From the NCBI GenBank assembly GCA_024763365.1, contig JANTFO010000004.1:1-48271 (forward strand): DNA of 48,271 bases. The letters run 5' to 3'. A program made the position numbers and the translations under genes. Below, in pieces: positions 42,159 through 48,271 of this stretch; within the stretch, counting starts at the first letter, position 1; each line of letters starts with the position of its first letter. Origin of the DNA: Flavobacteriaceae bacterium. Its GTDB lineage: Bacteria; Bacteroidota; Bacteroidia; Flavobacteriales; Flavobacteriaceae. The notes beneath the pieces were generated by a model. It was not told where the DNA came from. It saw only the letters and a list, made by a program, of their open reading frames with translations, and did no database searches.

Positions 42159-42386
42159 ATGCGCCTGGTTCATCAACTCAAATATTTTTTTGAAAAAAAC
42201 GGATTTAATGTTTTGTCGCGACTGGCAGACCGTCTCGGTATGCGCGCTTCTAATGTGCGTTTGTTTTTTATTTATATCACATTTGTAACAGTAGGCTTGT
42301 CATTTGGCGTATATTTGACATTTCACTTTTTATTCAAGTTAAAGGACATGATCTACACCAAACGAAGTTCGGTATTTGATCTTTAA
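42159..42386 (+). CDS. PspC-domain membrane protein
   Basis: 75 residues. VLSRLADRLGMRASNVRLFFIYITFVTVGLSFGVYLTFHFLFKLKDMIY matches the PspC family, with one or two helices and a basic part before the membrane. In Flavobacteriia a short form with the end KRSSVFDL is common. PspC acts in the phage-shock response or as a membrane stress sensor, but no pspA is here. It starts 9 bases before the K+ channel gene and is probably in one unit with it. Confidence 0.82.
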   Translation: MRLVHQLKYFFEKNGFNVLSRLADRLGMRASNVRLFFIYITFVTVGLSFGVYLTFHFLFKLKDMIYTKRSSVFDL

Positions 42387-42394
42387 AAAGAGAG

Positions 42395-43396
42395 ATGAAT
42401 TATATCAATAACAAACTATACAAGGCTTTGGCTATGATGTTTGTACTCATCTTAGTGGGTACCTTTGGCTATAAGTTAATCGGAGATGCTTATTCTTGGA
42501 TAGAGGCCTTGTATATGACTATAATCACCATGACTACGGTGGGCTTTAGTGAGGTACATCCCTCTACAGATTTTGAAAAACTATTTACTATTTTCTTAAT
42601 ACTAATGAGCATAACCATTTATGCTTATGTTGTAACGGTAGTCTCAGAATATATCTCAACCGGCCAATTTTTTTCACAATTAAATAAAAGAAAAATGCAA
42701 CGAAAAATTTCAAAACTTCAAGGACATACCATAGTTTGCGGGTATGGTCGTAATGGCGAACAAGCGGTGGAACGATTAAAGTCTTATGATCAGCACTGTG
42801 TAGTGATAGAAAGTGATAAAGAGGTCATAGATGAATTAGAAAATAAATCTATCAAATACATTGAAGGTGACGCTACAGATGATTCAGTACTCACATTAGC
42901 CAATATCAAAAAAGCCGATAACCTGATCACTACCATGCCCTCTGATGCCGATAATTTGTTTGTAGTATTGACAGCCAGGCAATTAAATAAAGATTTAACA
43001 ATCATCAGTAGGGCTTCATACGCTTCATCTTACTCAAAATTAAAAGTTGCCGGTGCCGATAATATCATTATGCCCGATAGGCTGGGTGGTAATCACATGG
43101 CTTCATTGATTGTCACACCCGATCTAATAGAATTTGTGGAACGTCTTACTATTGAGGGGAAGGAACATACCAATCTGGAGGAGATTTCTATTGACGATCT
43201 CTCAAAAGATTTTACCAATAAGACCATTTTTGACTTGAATATCCGTAACAGAACGGGTTGTCTGGTAATCGGCTTGAAAAAGGCAGATAATGAGTATATC
43301 ATTAACCCTGAGGGAGATACCATGCTCGATCCCGGCTCTCACCTAATTGTCCTTGGAAATAGCGAGCAGATCAGTAAACTTCACGAAGTATTTTAA
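42395..43396 (+). CDS. Potassium channel with RCK (TrkA-N) domain
   Basis: 333 residues of the two-helix MthK-like type. Outer helix about 10-30, pore region AYSWIEALYMTIITMTTVGFSEVHP with filter T48-V49-G50-F51-S52, and inner helix to about 85. The cytoplasmic part starts IVCGYGRNGEQAVERL with an RCK/TrkA-N nucleotide-binding motif, followed by a TrkA-C-like end. The filter reads TVGFS instead of the canonical TVGYG. An AAAGAGAG sequence a few bases before the ATG may be a ribosome site. Confidence 0.88.
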   Translation: MNYINNKLYKALAMMFVLILVGTFGYKLIGDAYSWIEALYMTIITMTTVGFSEVHPSTDFEKLFTIFLILMSITIYAYVVTVVSEYISTGQFFSQLNKRKMQRKISKLQGHTIVCGYGRNGEQAVERLKSYDQHCVVIESDKEVIDELENKSIKYIEGDATDDSVLTLANIKKADNLITTMPSDADNLFVVLTARQLNKDLTIISRASYASSYSKLKVAGADNIIMPDRLGGNHMASLIVTPDLIEFVERLTIEGKEHTNLEEISIDDLSKDFTNKTIFDLNIRNRTGCLVIGLKKADNEYIINPEGDTMLDPGSHLIVLGNSEQISKLHEVF

Positions 43397-44305
43397 ATGG
43401 TTAAATTGCTAAAAGTTGTTGTTATAGGTAGTAATGGTTTATTGGGCCAAACTCTGGTCAATAAACTGGTGAAAAATGATGATTTTGAAGTTTTTGCCAT
43501 GGCTCATGGAGCTAACAGGAATAAAGGTGCCATTGAGTTTTCATATCATGAAATATCAATAGATGACAACAGTCATATCAAAATTTTACTAAAAGAAATT
43601 GCCCCGGATTATGTCATCAATGCCTTAGCCATGACCAATGTGGATGCCTGTGAGGTGGAACAAGAAACCTGTTATGATATCAATGTACGTTTTGTGGAGG
43701 ATCTAACAAAGATATGTAAGTCAATTAATAGTTTTTTAATCCATATATCCACCGATTTCATATTTGATGGGGAACATGGGCCCTACAAAGAAACCGATAG
43801 GCCAAACCCATTGAATTACTATGGTGAGTCCAAACTTCTAGCCGAAAAAGTTGTTCAAGAAAACTTAAAAAGCTATGCTATTTTACGAACAATCTTAGTC
43901 TATGGAAAAGTGGATGGCATGAAGCGTAGCAATATCTTATTATGGCTGAAAGGTGCTTTGGCTAAAGGGGAAAAAGTTACTATTGTCAATGATCAATTTC
44001 GTATGCCGACATACGTGGGTTCGCTGGCAGATGCCTGTATTTTGGTTATGCAAAAAAAAGCTGCCGGAATTTATCATATCTCTGATGATGAATTCTTGTC
44101 AATTTACGATATGGCCTTGCAAATAGCTGATTTTTATAAGTTTTCAAAAGATTTAATACATCCTATTTCTACATCTATATTAAACCAAAAAGCCAAACGC
44201 CCATCCAAAACAGGATTTGATCTTTCTAAGGCTAAAATAGAATTGGGTTTTAAACCTTTGACTTTTAAAGAGGCTTTAACCAGATTTGAAAACGAGTTAA
44301 CTTAA
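43397..44305 (+). CDS. RfbD-like NAD(P)-dependent sugar reductase (extended SDR)
   Basis: 302 residues. A Rossmann site VVVIGSNGLLGQTLVNKL, ISTDFIFDGEHGPYKETDRPNPLNYYGESKLLAEKVV with the Tyr-x3-Lys pair in YGESK, and RMPTYVGSLADACILVM match the dTDP-4-dehydrorhamnose reductase family. No rhamnose pathway genes are adjacent, so the substrate is not certain. Its ATG follows the channel stop directly (TAA-ATG), which suggests translational coupling with an ion channel, an unusual pairing. Confidence 0.85.
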   Translation: MVKLLKVVVIGSNGLLGQTLVNKLVKNDDFEVFAMAHGANRNKGAIEFSYHEISIDDNSHIKILLKEIAPDYVINALAMTNVDACEVEQETCYDINVRFVEDLTKICKSINSFLIHISTDFIFDGEHGPYKETDRPNPLNYYGESKLLAEKVVQENLKSYAILRTILVYGKVDGMKRSNILLWLKGALAKGEKVTIVNDQFRMPTYVGSLADACILVMQKKAAGIYHISDDEFLSIYDMALQIADFYKFSKDLIHPISTSILNQKAKRPSKTGFDLSKAKIELGFKPLTFKEALTRFENELT

Positions 44306-44312
44306 ATATATA

Positions 44313-44474
44313 ATACCAAAAGCAACAAATATTTAGTCCAATCTTGCTATAATAATTCCAAATATTATCACCAAAAAGCCTCATCATAACTTAGGCTATA
44401 TCTACGTTTTTTGACTTAGTCTTTGAAATTTTTCTTACACAATCTTAAGCCTAAATATTTATTTCCTTTGGTAT
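44313..44474. repeat. Imperfect 24-bp inverted repeat bracketing 114 bases
   Basis: Bases 44313-44336 and 44451-44474 are reverse complements at 21 of 24 positions (outer end ATACCAAA, inner end AATATTTAG). The middle contains a small AGCCT/AGGCT stem. It occupies the spacer after the reductase gene. It may be an old MITE or a large RNA structure before the alanine symporter. Confidence 0.5.
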
Positions 44475-44570
44475 AACTTTTCAACTCGTAACTCATCTAC
44501 TAAATATTAATTTGTCAATCTTTTATATTTTTAAGATATTGCACAATATTTTTTTAAAATCAACCCACAC

Positions 44571-46205
44571 ATGTTAAAAAAAACACTGTTATTTTCGTTA
44601 TTTTTTATCAATCAATTTATCCTTCTGGCACAAGAAAATACCGAAAAAGTGGGTATTGATGACAAGATAGAAGCTTGGTTTGCCCCCATTTCTGAGTGGG
44701 TGACTGCTTTGGTCTTTACACCCATAACGATTGTTGGCATGAAAGTACCTGTTGTGGTGATCGTATTGGTTTTAGGTGCTTTGTACTTTACACTGTATAA
44801 CAATTTTGCTAATTTTAAGTTGATTGGTGTCGCCATCAGGGCAGCAAGAGGAAAATATGATGAAATAGACCACCATATAGTTGAAGAAGCTGCGGGTGAT
44901 CCCACACCTGGAGGTGACATTATCGAAGTGCCTCAAAAAGAAGGGGTCATAGGAGAAGTGACGCATTTTCAAGCTTTGACAGCTGCTCTGTCGGCTACAG
45001 TAGGTTTAGGGAACATTGCCGGTGTAGCCGTAGCTATTGCTTTGGGTGGCCCGGGGGCGACGATATGGATGATCTTGGCCGGATTTCTGGGGATGTCCTC
45101 TAAAATGGTGGAAGCTACACTCGGTGTAAAATATCGTAAAGTGGATGAGAATGGTAAAATTTACGGTGGTCCCATGTATTATCTTTCTGATGGGCTGAAG
45201 GGTCTTAAATTTGGTTTTATTGGTAAGATATTGGCCGCTTTTTTTGCTTTAATGGTCATTGGTGGATCTTTTGGGGGGGGGAATATGTTCCAAGCCAATC
45301 AGGCGGCTTCTCAATTTAAATTGCTCTTTAATTTAGATTCTAAATTTGCGGGTTTTGCTTTTGGTGTTATAGTGGCTTTAATTGTTGGTTTAGTGATTAT
45401 TGGAGGTATTAAAAGAATAGGTCGTGTAACGGAAAAAATAGTTCCATTTATGGCGATTATTTATGTGGGTGCAGCCTTGGTAATTATTTTACTCAATTTA
45501 GGTGTTTTACCTGAAGCAGTTAGATTGATATGGGATGGTGCTTTTAATTTTAAAGCCGGTTTTGGGGCATTTATAGGCGTGATGATCGTTGGTTTTCAAA
45601 GAGCCGCTTTTTCTAATGAAGCCGGTGTGGGCTCCGCTTCTATTGCGCATTCAGCAGTAAAAACAAGATTTCCTGCCAGTGAGGGTATTGTAGCCTCTAT
45701 AGGGCCTTTCGTTGATACCGTTATTATTTGTACGATGACCGCTATGGTCATCGTGGTGATGAATATCAAACAAGGCTTATTTGATTACGGGAATGTGCAG
45801 GGAACCAGTGTGTTGCTAAATAAAAATGCAGAATACATTGGAGGGGTGGATCTAACTTCTGTTGCTTTTGATGCTGCTATTCCACATTTTTCTATAGTGC
45901 TTACCATTGCAGTAATCTTATTTGCTTTCTCTTCTATGTTGTCATGGTCTTACTACGGATTGCAAGGTTGGAAATACCTATTTGGAAGAGGAAGAACAAC
46001 AGATATAGTTTACAAATTATTATTCTTAGTTTTTGTGGTGGTGGGTTCTTCTGCCAGTTTGAATTCCGTGATTGATTTTTCCGATGCCATGATCTTTGCC
46101 ATGGTATTCCCCAATGTGATTGGTTTAGTACTATTAGCACCTCAAGTGAGGCGAGAAATCAAGCGTTATTTAGTCGCTATTGGACATATTAAAGAAAAGA
46201 GTTAA
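44571..46205 (+). CDS. Sodium:alanine symporter (AGCS family)
   Basis: 544 residues with about ten to eleven helices. The N-terminus is a cleavable-like segment ending LLAQE. AGCS hallmarks include QALTAALSATVGLGNIAGVAVAI, GGPGATIWMILAGFLGMSSKMVEATLGVKYR, GGPMYYL, FGGGNMFQANQAA and FSNEAGVGSASIAHSAVKT. It brings alanine or glycine into the cell with Na+. A run of nine G (45273-45281) encodes the conserved FGGGN, a possible slip site. Confidence 0.93.
   Translation: MLKKTLLFSLFFINQFILLAQENTEKVGIDDKIEAWFAPISEWVTALVFTPITIVGMKVPVVVIVLVLGALYFTLYNNFANFKLIGVAIRAARGKYDEIDHHIVEEAAGDPTPGGDIIEVPQKEGVIGEVTHFQALTAALSATVGLGNIAGVAVAIALGGPGATIWMILAGFLGMSSKMVEATLGVKYRKVDENGKIYGGPMYYLSDGLKGLKFGFIGKILAAFFALMVIGGSFGGGNMFQANQAASQFKLLFNLDSKFAGFAFGVIVALIVGLVIIGGIKRIGRVTEKIVPFMAIIYVGAALVIILLNLGVLPEAVRLIWDGAFNFKAGFGAFIGVMIVGFQRAAFSNEAGVGSASIAHSAVKTRFPASEGIVASIGPFVDTVIICTMTAMVIVVMNIKQGLFDYGNVQGTSVLLNKNAEYIGGVDLTSVAFDAAIPHFSIVLTIAVILFAFSSMLSWSYYGLQGWKYLFGRGRTTDIVYKLLFLVFVVVGSSASLNSVIDFSDAMIFAMVFPNVIGLVLLAPQVRREIKRYLVAIGHIKEKS
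45273..45281 (+). repeat. G9 homopolymer inside the alanine symporter gene
   Basis: Nine consecutive G, unusual in this AT-rich window. They encode three glycines of the conserved FGGGN motif. A change of one base would shift the frame after residue about 237. Confidence 0.75.
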
Positions 46206-46233
46206 AAATATTCCCCTATTTGAGAAATATGCC

Positions 46234-46262
46234 TAAATTTGTAATTTAGAATCATTCTAAAT
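46234..46262 (+). promoter_or_regulatory. Mrp operon promoter with palindromic operator
   Basis: The -7 element TAAATTTG is at 46234-46241 and a perfect 19-bp palindrome (half-site ATTTAGAAT, central C) starts two bases later, at 46244-46262, where it would cover the start site. The same half-site occurs before the DUF4492-cytochrome bd operon. Likely the operator of an iron or Fe-S responsive repressor. Confidence 0.65.
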
Positions 46263-46283
46263 CTCAATTCGAAAAATCAAACC

Positions 46284-47402
46284 ATGAACAAACAAGATAT
46301 CATCAAAGCTTTAGATAAAGTAATTGCTGTAGGTAGCAGTCATAGTATTATTGACAGCAATGCTGTAAAAAATATAGATATAGCTGAAAACAGAGTTTTG
46401 GTAGAGGTAGAGATAGGAAATCCTACTTTACAAGCCAAAAAGAAATTAGAAACAGATGTAATAAGTGCGATTAAAAAAACTTATCCTGAGGCAGAAATCA
46501 AGGTACATGTGGTAGGTAAAATCGCAACACAAGCGGTAAATGTAAAACCCGAACGCCCGCTACCTAATGTGAAAAATATTATTGCGGTCGCTTCCGGCAA
46601 GGGAGGGGTTGGAAAATCAACGGTTACTTCTAATATAGCGGTCACTTTAGCCAAAATGGGCTTTAGTGTAGGATTGCTTGATGCTGATGTTTACGGCCCG
46701 TCTATGCCTTTGATGTTTGATGTGGAAAATGCACGCCCCACATCTGTTACTGTGGATGGTAAACCAAAAATTAACCCGGTGGAAAATTACGGGGTTAAGA
46801 TGTTATCGCTTGGATTTTTTGTAGATCCTAATGATGCGGTAATCTGGCGTGGTGCTATGGCCAATAAAGCATTGAATCAATTACTCTTTGATGCTGAATG
46901 GGGTGAACTGGATTTTATGTTGGTCGACCTGCCTCCAGGAACGGGTGATATCCACCTTTCTATGGTCCAGGCAGTACCTTTAACAGGAGCTGTTGTAGTG
47001 AGTACACCACAACCCATAGCTTTGGCCGATGCCAAAAAGGGAGTTGCGATGTTTGCCCAACCGGAGATCAATGTACCTGTTTTTGGAATCGTGGAGAACA
47101 TGAGCTATTTTACTCCGGATGAATTGCCGGACAATAAATACTACATATTTGGACAGGATGGTGCTAAAAATTTATCCAAAGATCTGGATGTACCATTTTT
47201 AGGTGAAATTCCATTGGTGCAGAGCATACGTGAAGCCGGTGATGTAGGACGTCCTGTGGCTTTGCAAGATAACAGTCCTTTAGAGAAAGCTTTTACCGAA
47301 ATCACTAAGAATATGTTGACCCAACTGGTCAAGCGCAATAAAGAACTACCTCCCACAGAAATTGTGCGTATTACAAATACAAGTGGTTGCGCTGCTGATT
47401 AA
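46284..47402 (+). CDS. apbC: Mrp/NBP35-family Fe-S cluster carrier ATPase
   Basis: 372 residues. An N-terminal MIP18/DUF59-like domain (about 1-80) precedes a deviant Walker A at 104-112 (SGKGGVGKS), MLVDLPPGTGDIHLSM, and IVENMSYFTPDELPDNKYYIFG. This part usually carries a CxxC pair for cluster binding in other Mrp proteins; here it does not, and the only late Cys is in SGCAAD at the end. The family carries Fe-S clusters to apoproteins. It is six bases before the NifU-like gene. Confidence 0.92.
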   Translation: MNKQDIIKALDKVIAVGSSHSIIDSNAVKNIDIAENRVLVEVEIGNPTLQAKKKLETDVISAIKKTYPEAEIKVHVVGKIATQAVNVKPERPLPNVKNIIAVASGKGGVGKSTVTSNIAVTLAKMGFSVGLLDADVYGPSMPLMFDVENARPTSVTVDGKPKINPVENYGVKMLSLGFFVDPNDAVIWRGAMANKALNQLLFDAEWGELDFMLVDLPPGTGDIHLSMVQAVPLTGAVVVSTPQPIALADAKKGVAMFAQPEINVPVFGIVENMSYFTPDELPDNKYYIFGQDGAKNLSKDLDVPFLGEIPLVQSIREAGDVGRPVALQDNSPLEKAFTEITKNMLTQLVKRNKELPPTEIVRITNTSGCAAD

Positions 47403-47408
47403 CAGGAT

Positions 47409-47639
47409 ATGAACTCATTGGAACAAAAAGTTGAGAAGGTCTTGGCAGAATTACGTCCGTTTTTGCAACGTGACGGCGGTGATGTGGTATTAGATAAAGT
47501 AGAAGGGGAGCAGGTTTTTATCACTTTCACCGGATTTTGTTCTGTATGTGACAAAAGCCCTATGACTTTATACAGTATTTCTGAAACGATCAAAGAGAAA
47601 ATTCCTGAAATTAAAAAGGTGATAGAATCTGAAAATTAA
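47409..47639 (+). CDS. NifU-like Fe-S scaffold protein
   Basis: 76 residues, the C-terminal NifU domain alone. LRPFLQRDGGDVVLDKVEGEQVFITFTG is typical, followed by Cys44 and Cys47 in the CSVC motif that binds a cluster between two subunits, then SISETIKEKIPEIKKV. With Mrp it forms a small cluster-delivery operon. Its stop overlaps the stop of the convergent Smr gene by four bases. Confidence 0.92.
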   Translation: MNSLEQKVEKVLAELRPFLQRDGGDVVLDKVEGEQVFITFTGFCSVCDKSPMTLYSISETIKEKIPEIKKVIESEN

Positions 47640-48145
47640 ACAATTCTTTTGTGTTTTTTAGGTAAGTAGATCTCTATAGCACCTTGCCCGTATGTATGAT
47701 AAGGGGCATCGCCAAATTGTATGTTGTGTCTTTTCAAAATACGGTCAATTTCTTTACGTAATACACCATTACCACTTCCATGAATAAAAATGATACGTTC
47801 AAAAGATTTGCCGATCGCGCTATTGAGTTCCATTTTAAAAATCCTGATTTGATTAGGTAAAATCTCATTTTTAGCAAGGTAGCGACTGGTGTTGTGTAAA
47901 TCGATGACTGGAAATTCCTTGGGTGTATTCCGTTGTTTTTTTACTGATTTATCTTTAACTTTTGGGATAACTTTAGCTTGGTCCAATGTGTCGTCATACA
48001 CGATAATTCTGTTGATGGGATAAACCCTTTCAAAACCATCCTCATCAAAAATAGTGACCGTTTTATCAGTCACAATTTGAACGATACCTTTAATATGGTC
48101 GTCCATGGATACGACGGTATTTCCTTTTTTAATTTGTTTTTTCAT
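47636..48145 (-). CDS. Smr-domain protein with N-terminal DUF2027-like part
   Basis: 169 residues. An N-terminal KOW-like or DUF2027-like strand region (about 5-55; VVSMDDHIKGIVQIVTDKTVTIFDEDGFERVYP), then a charged linker and a C-terminal Smr nuclease domain with DLHNTSR and IIFIHGSGNGVLRKEIDRIL. The Smr domain is found in MutS2 and in ribosome-rescue nucleases that cut mRNA. Divergent from the ArfB gene, 31 bases apart, which is a suggestive pairing of ribosome-rescue factors. Confidence 0.85.
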   Translation of the reverse strand: MKKQIKKGNTVVSMDDHIKGIVQIVTDKTVTIFDEDGFERVYPINRIIVYDDTLDQAKVIPKVKDKSVKKQRNTPKEFPVIDLHNTSRYLAKNEILPNQIRIFKMELNSAIGKSFERIIFIHGSGNGVLRKEIDRILKRHNIQFGDAPYHTYGQGAIEIYLPKKHKRIV

Positions 48146-48164
48146 AATCCAAGTGTAAAAATAC

Positions 48165-48172
48165 TATTTTTG
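48165..48172 (+). promoter_or_regulatory. -7 element of the ArfB-like gene
   Basis: TATTTTTG four bases before the ATG at 48177; the mRNA could be leaderless or nearly so. Confidence 0.45.
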
Positions 48173-48176
48173 GCTT

Positions 48177-48271
48177 ATGGATTTTAATCAGGTTCTTAAT
48201 GAAGTGAATTTTAGCTTTTCCCGTAGTAGTGGAGCAGGTGGACAGCATGTCAATAAAGTGGCAACAAAAGT
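48177..48271 (+). CDS. arfB: Truncated ArfB/YaeJ-like peptide-chain release factor
   Basis: Frame of 31 codons that runs off the right edge. The visible part MDFNQVLNEVNFSFSRSS is followed by GAGGQHVNKVATK, where GGQ is the catalytic motif that frees the peptide from tRNA and HVNKVATK is characteristic of ArfB/YaeJ. ArfB rescues stalled ribosomes. The C-terminal basic tail is outside the window. Confidence 0.85.
   Translation, partial: MDFNQVLNEVNFSFSRSSGAGGQHVNKVATK

Noticed and set aside
44612-44920. Minus-strand ORF of 102 residues inside the symporter gene
   Set aside because: Reverse frame of a well-conserved transporter; no start context or family signal.

Overview
The window looks like chromosome from a low-GC member of the Bacteroidota, most likely class Flavobacteriia. 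The evidence is a GldA-type gliding ATPase, a C-terminal type IX secretion sorting domain, DUF4834, DUF4492 and DUF4159 proteins, a DnaE carrying an N-terminal proofreading exonuclease, and promoters of the TAnnTTTG type. No phage, conjugative, CRISPR or intact insertion-sequence genes are visible. I cannot name a genus. Both ends cut a gene: a secreted protein at base 1 and an ArfB-like release factor at the right end.

Layout. 1-13.3 kb: gldA converges on dnaE-pagL-like-DUF2807; then a T9SS cargo protein, a barrel protein-rsmE-DUF4159 operon, a MITE-like inverted-repeat element, two membrane proteins of which the second seems to start at CTG, and an OsmC protein. 13.3-20.6 kb: a tightly packed carotenoid operon on the minus strand: MerR/B12 regulator, crtI, crtB, an unknown secreted protein, crtZ, crtYcd-type lycopene cyclase and a TonB-dependent receptor. 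It encodes GGPP to zeaxanthin, apparently under a CarH/LitR-like light sensor. 20.7-25.5 kb: a NifX-like His-rich protein and a respiratory operon of DUF4492, an SQR-like flavoprotein, cydA, cydB and an untracked 47-residue membrane peptide that may be a third cytochrome bd subunit. 25.6-29.7 kb: small genes, tRNA-Ser(UGA) flanked by fragments of itself, queD, a TerB-like gene, an NlpC/P60 peptidase and a thiolase. 30-38.9 kb: a PgpH-type c-di-AMP phosphodiesterase, a NarL-type two-component system preceded by a seven-helix protein and an unknown protein, a barrel protein with a degenerate M1 peptidase domain, a LOG-family protein and a flavin reductase. 39-48.3 kb: uvrA, a PspC protein with a K+ channel and a reductase, an alanine symporter, Mrp and NifU-type Fe-S proteins, and an Smr protein.

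The most unusual signals are regulatory or repetitive. A 97-bp sequence occurs twice, in front of two unrelated genes and ending at the start codon in both. A palindrome with half-site ATTTAGAAT overlaps or abuts the promoters of both the cytochrome bd operon and the Mrp-NifU operon, suggesting an iron or Fe-S regulon. TTGTTnAA half-sites and a perfect 13-bp tandem repeat sit at the merR and crtI starts. A 16-bp hairpin TCCCGA-N4-TCGGGA occurs three times. All function calls rest on sequence reading and family knowledge; no searches were run.
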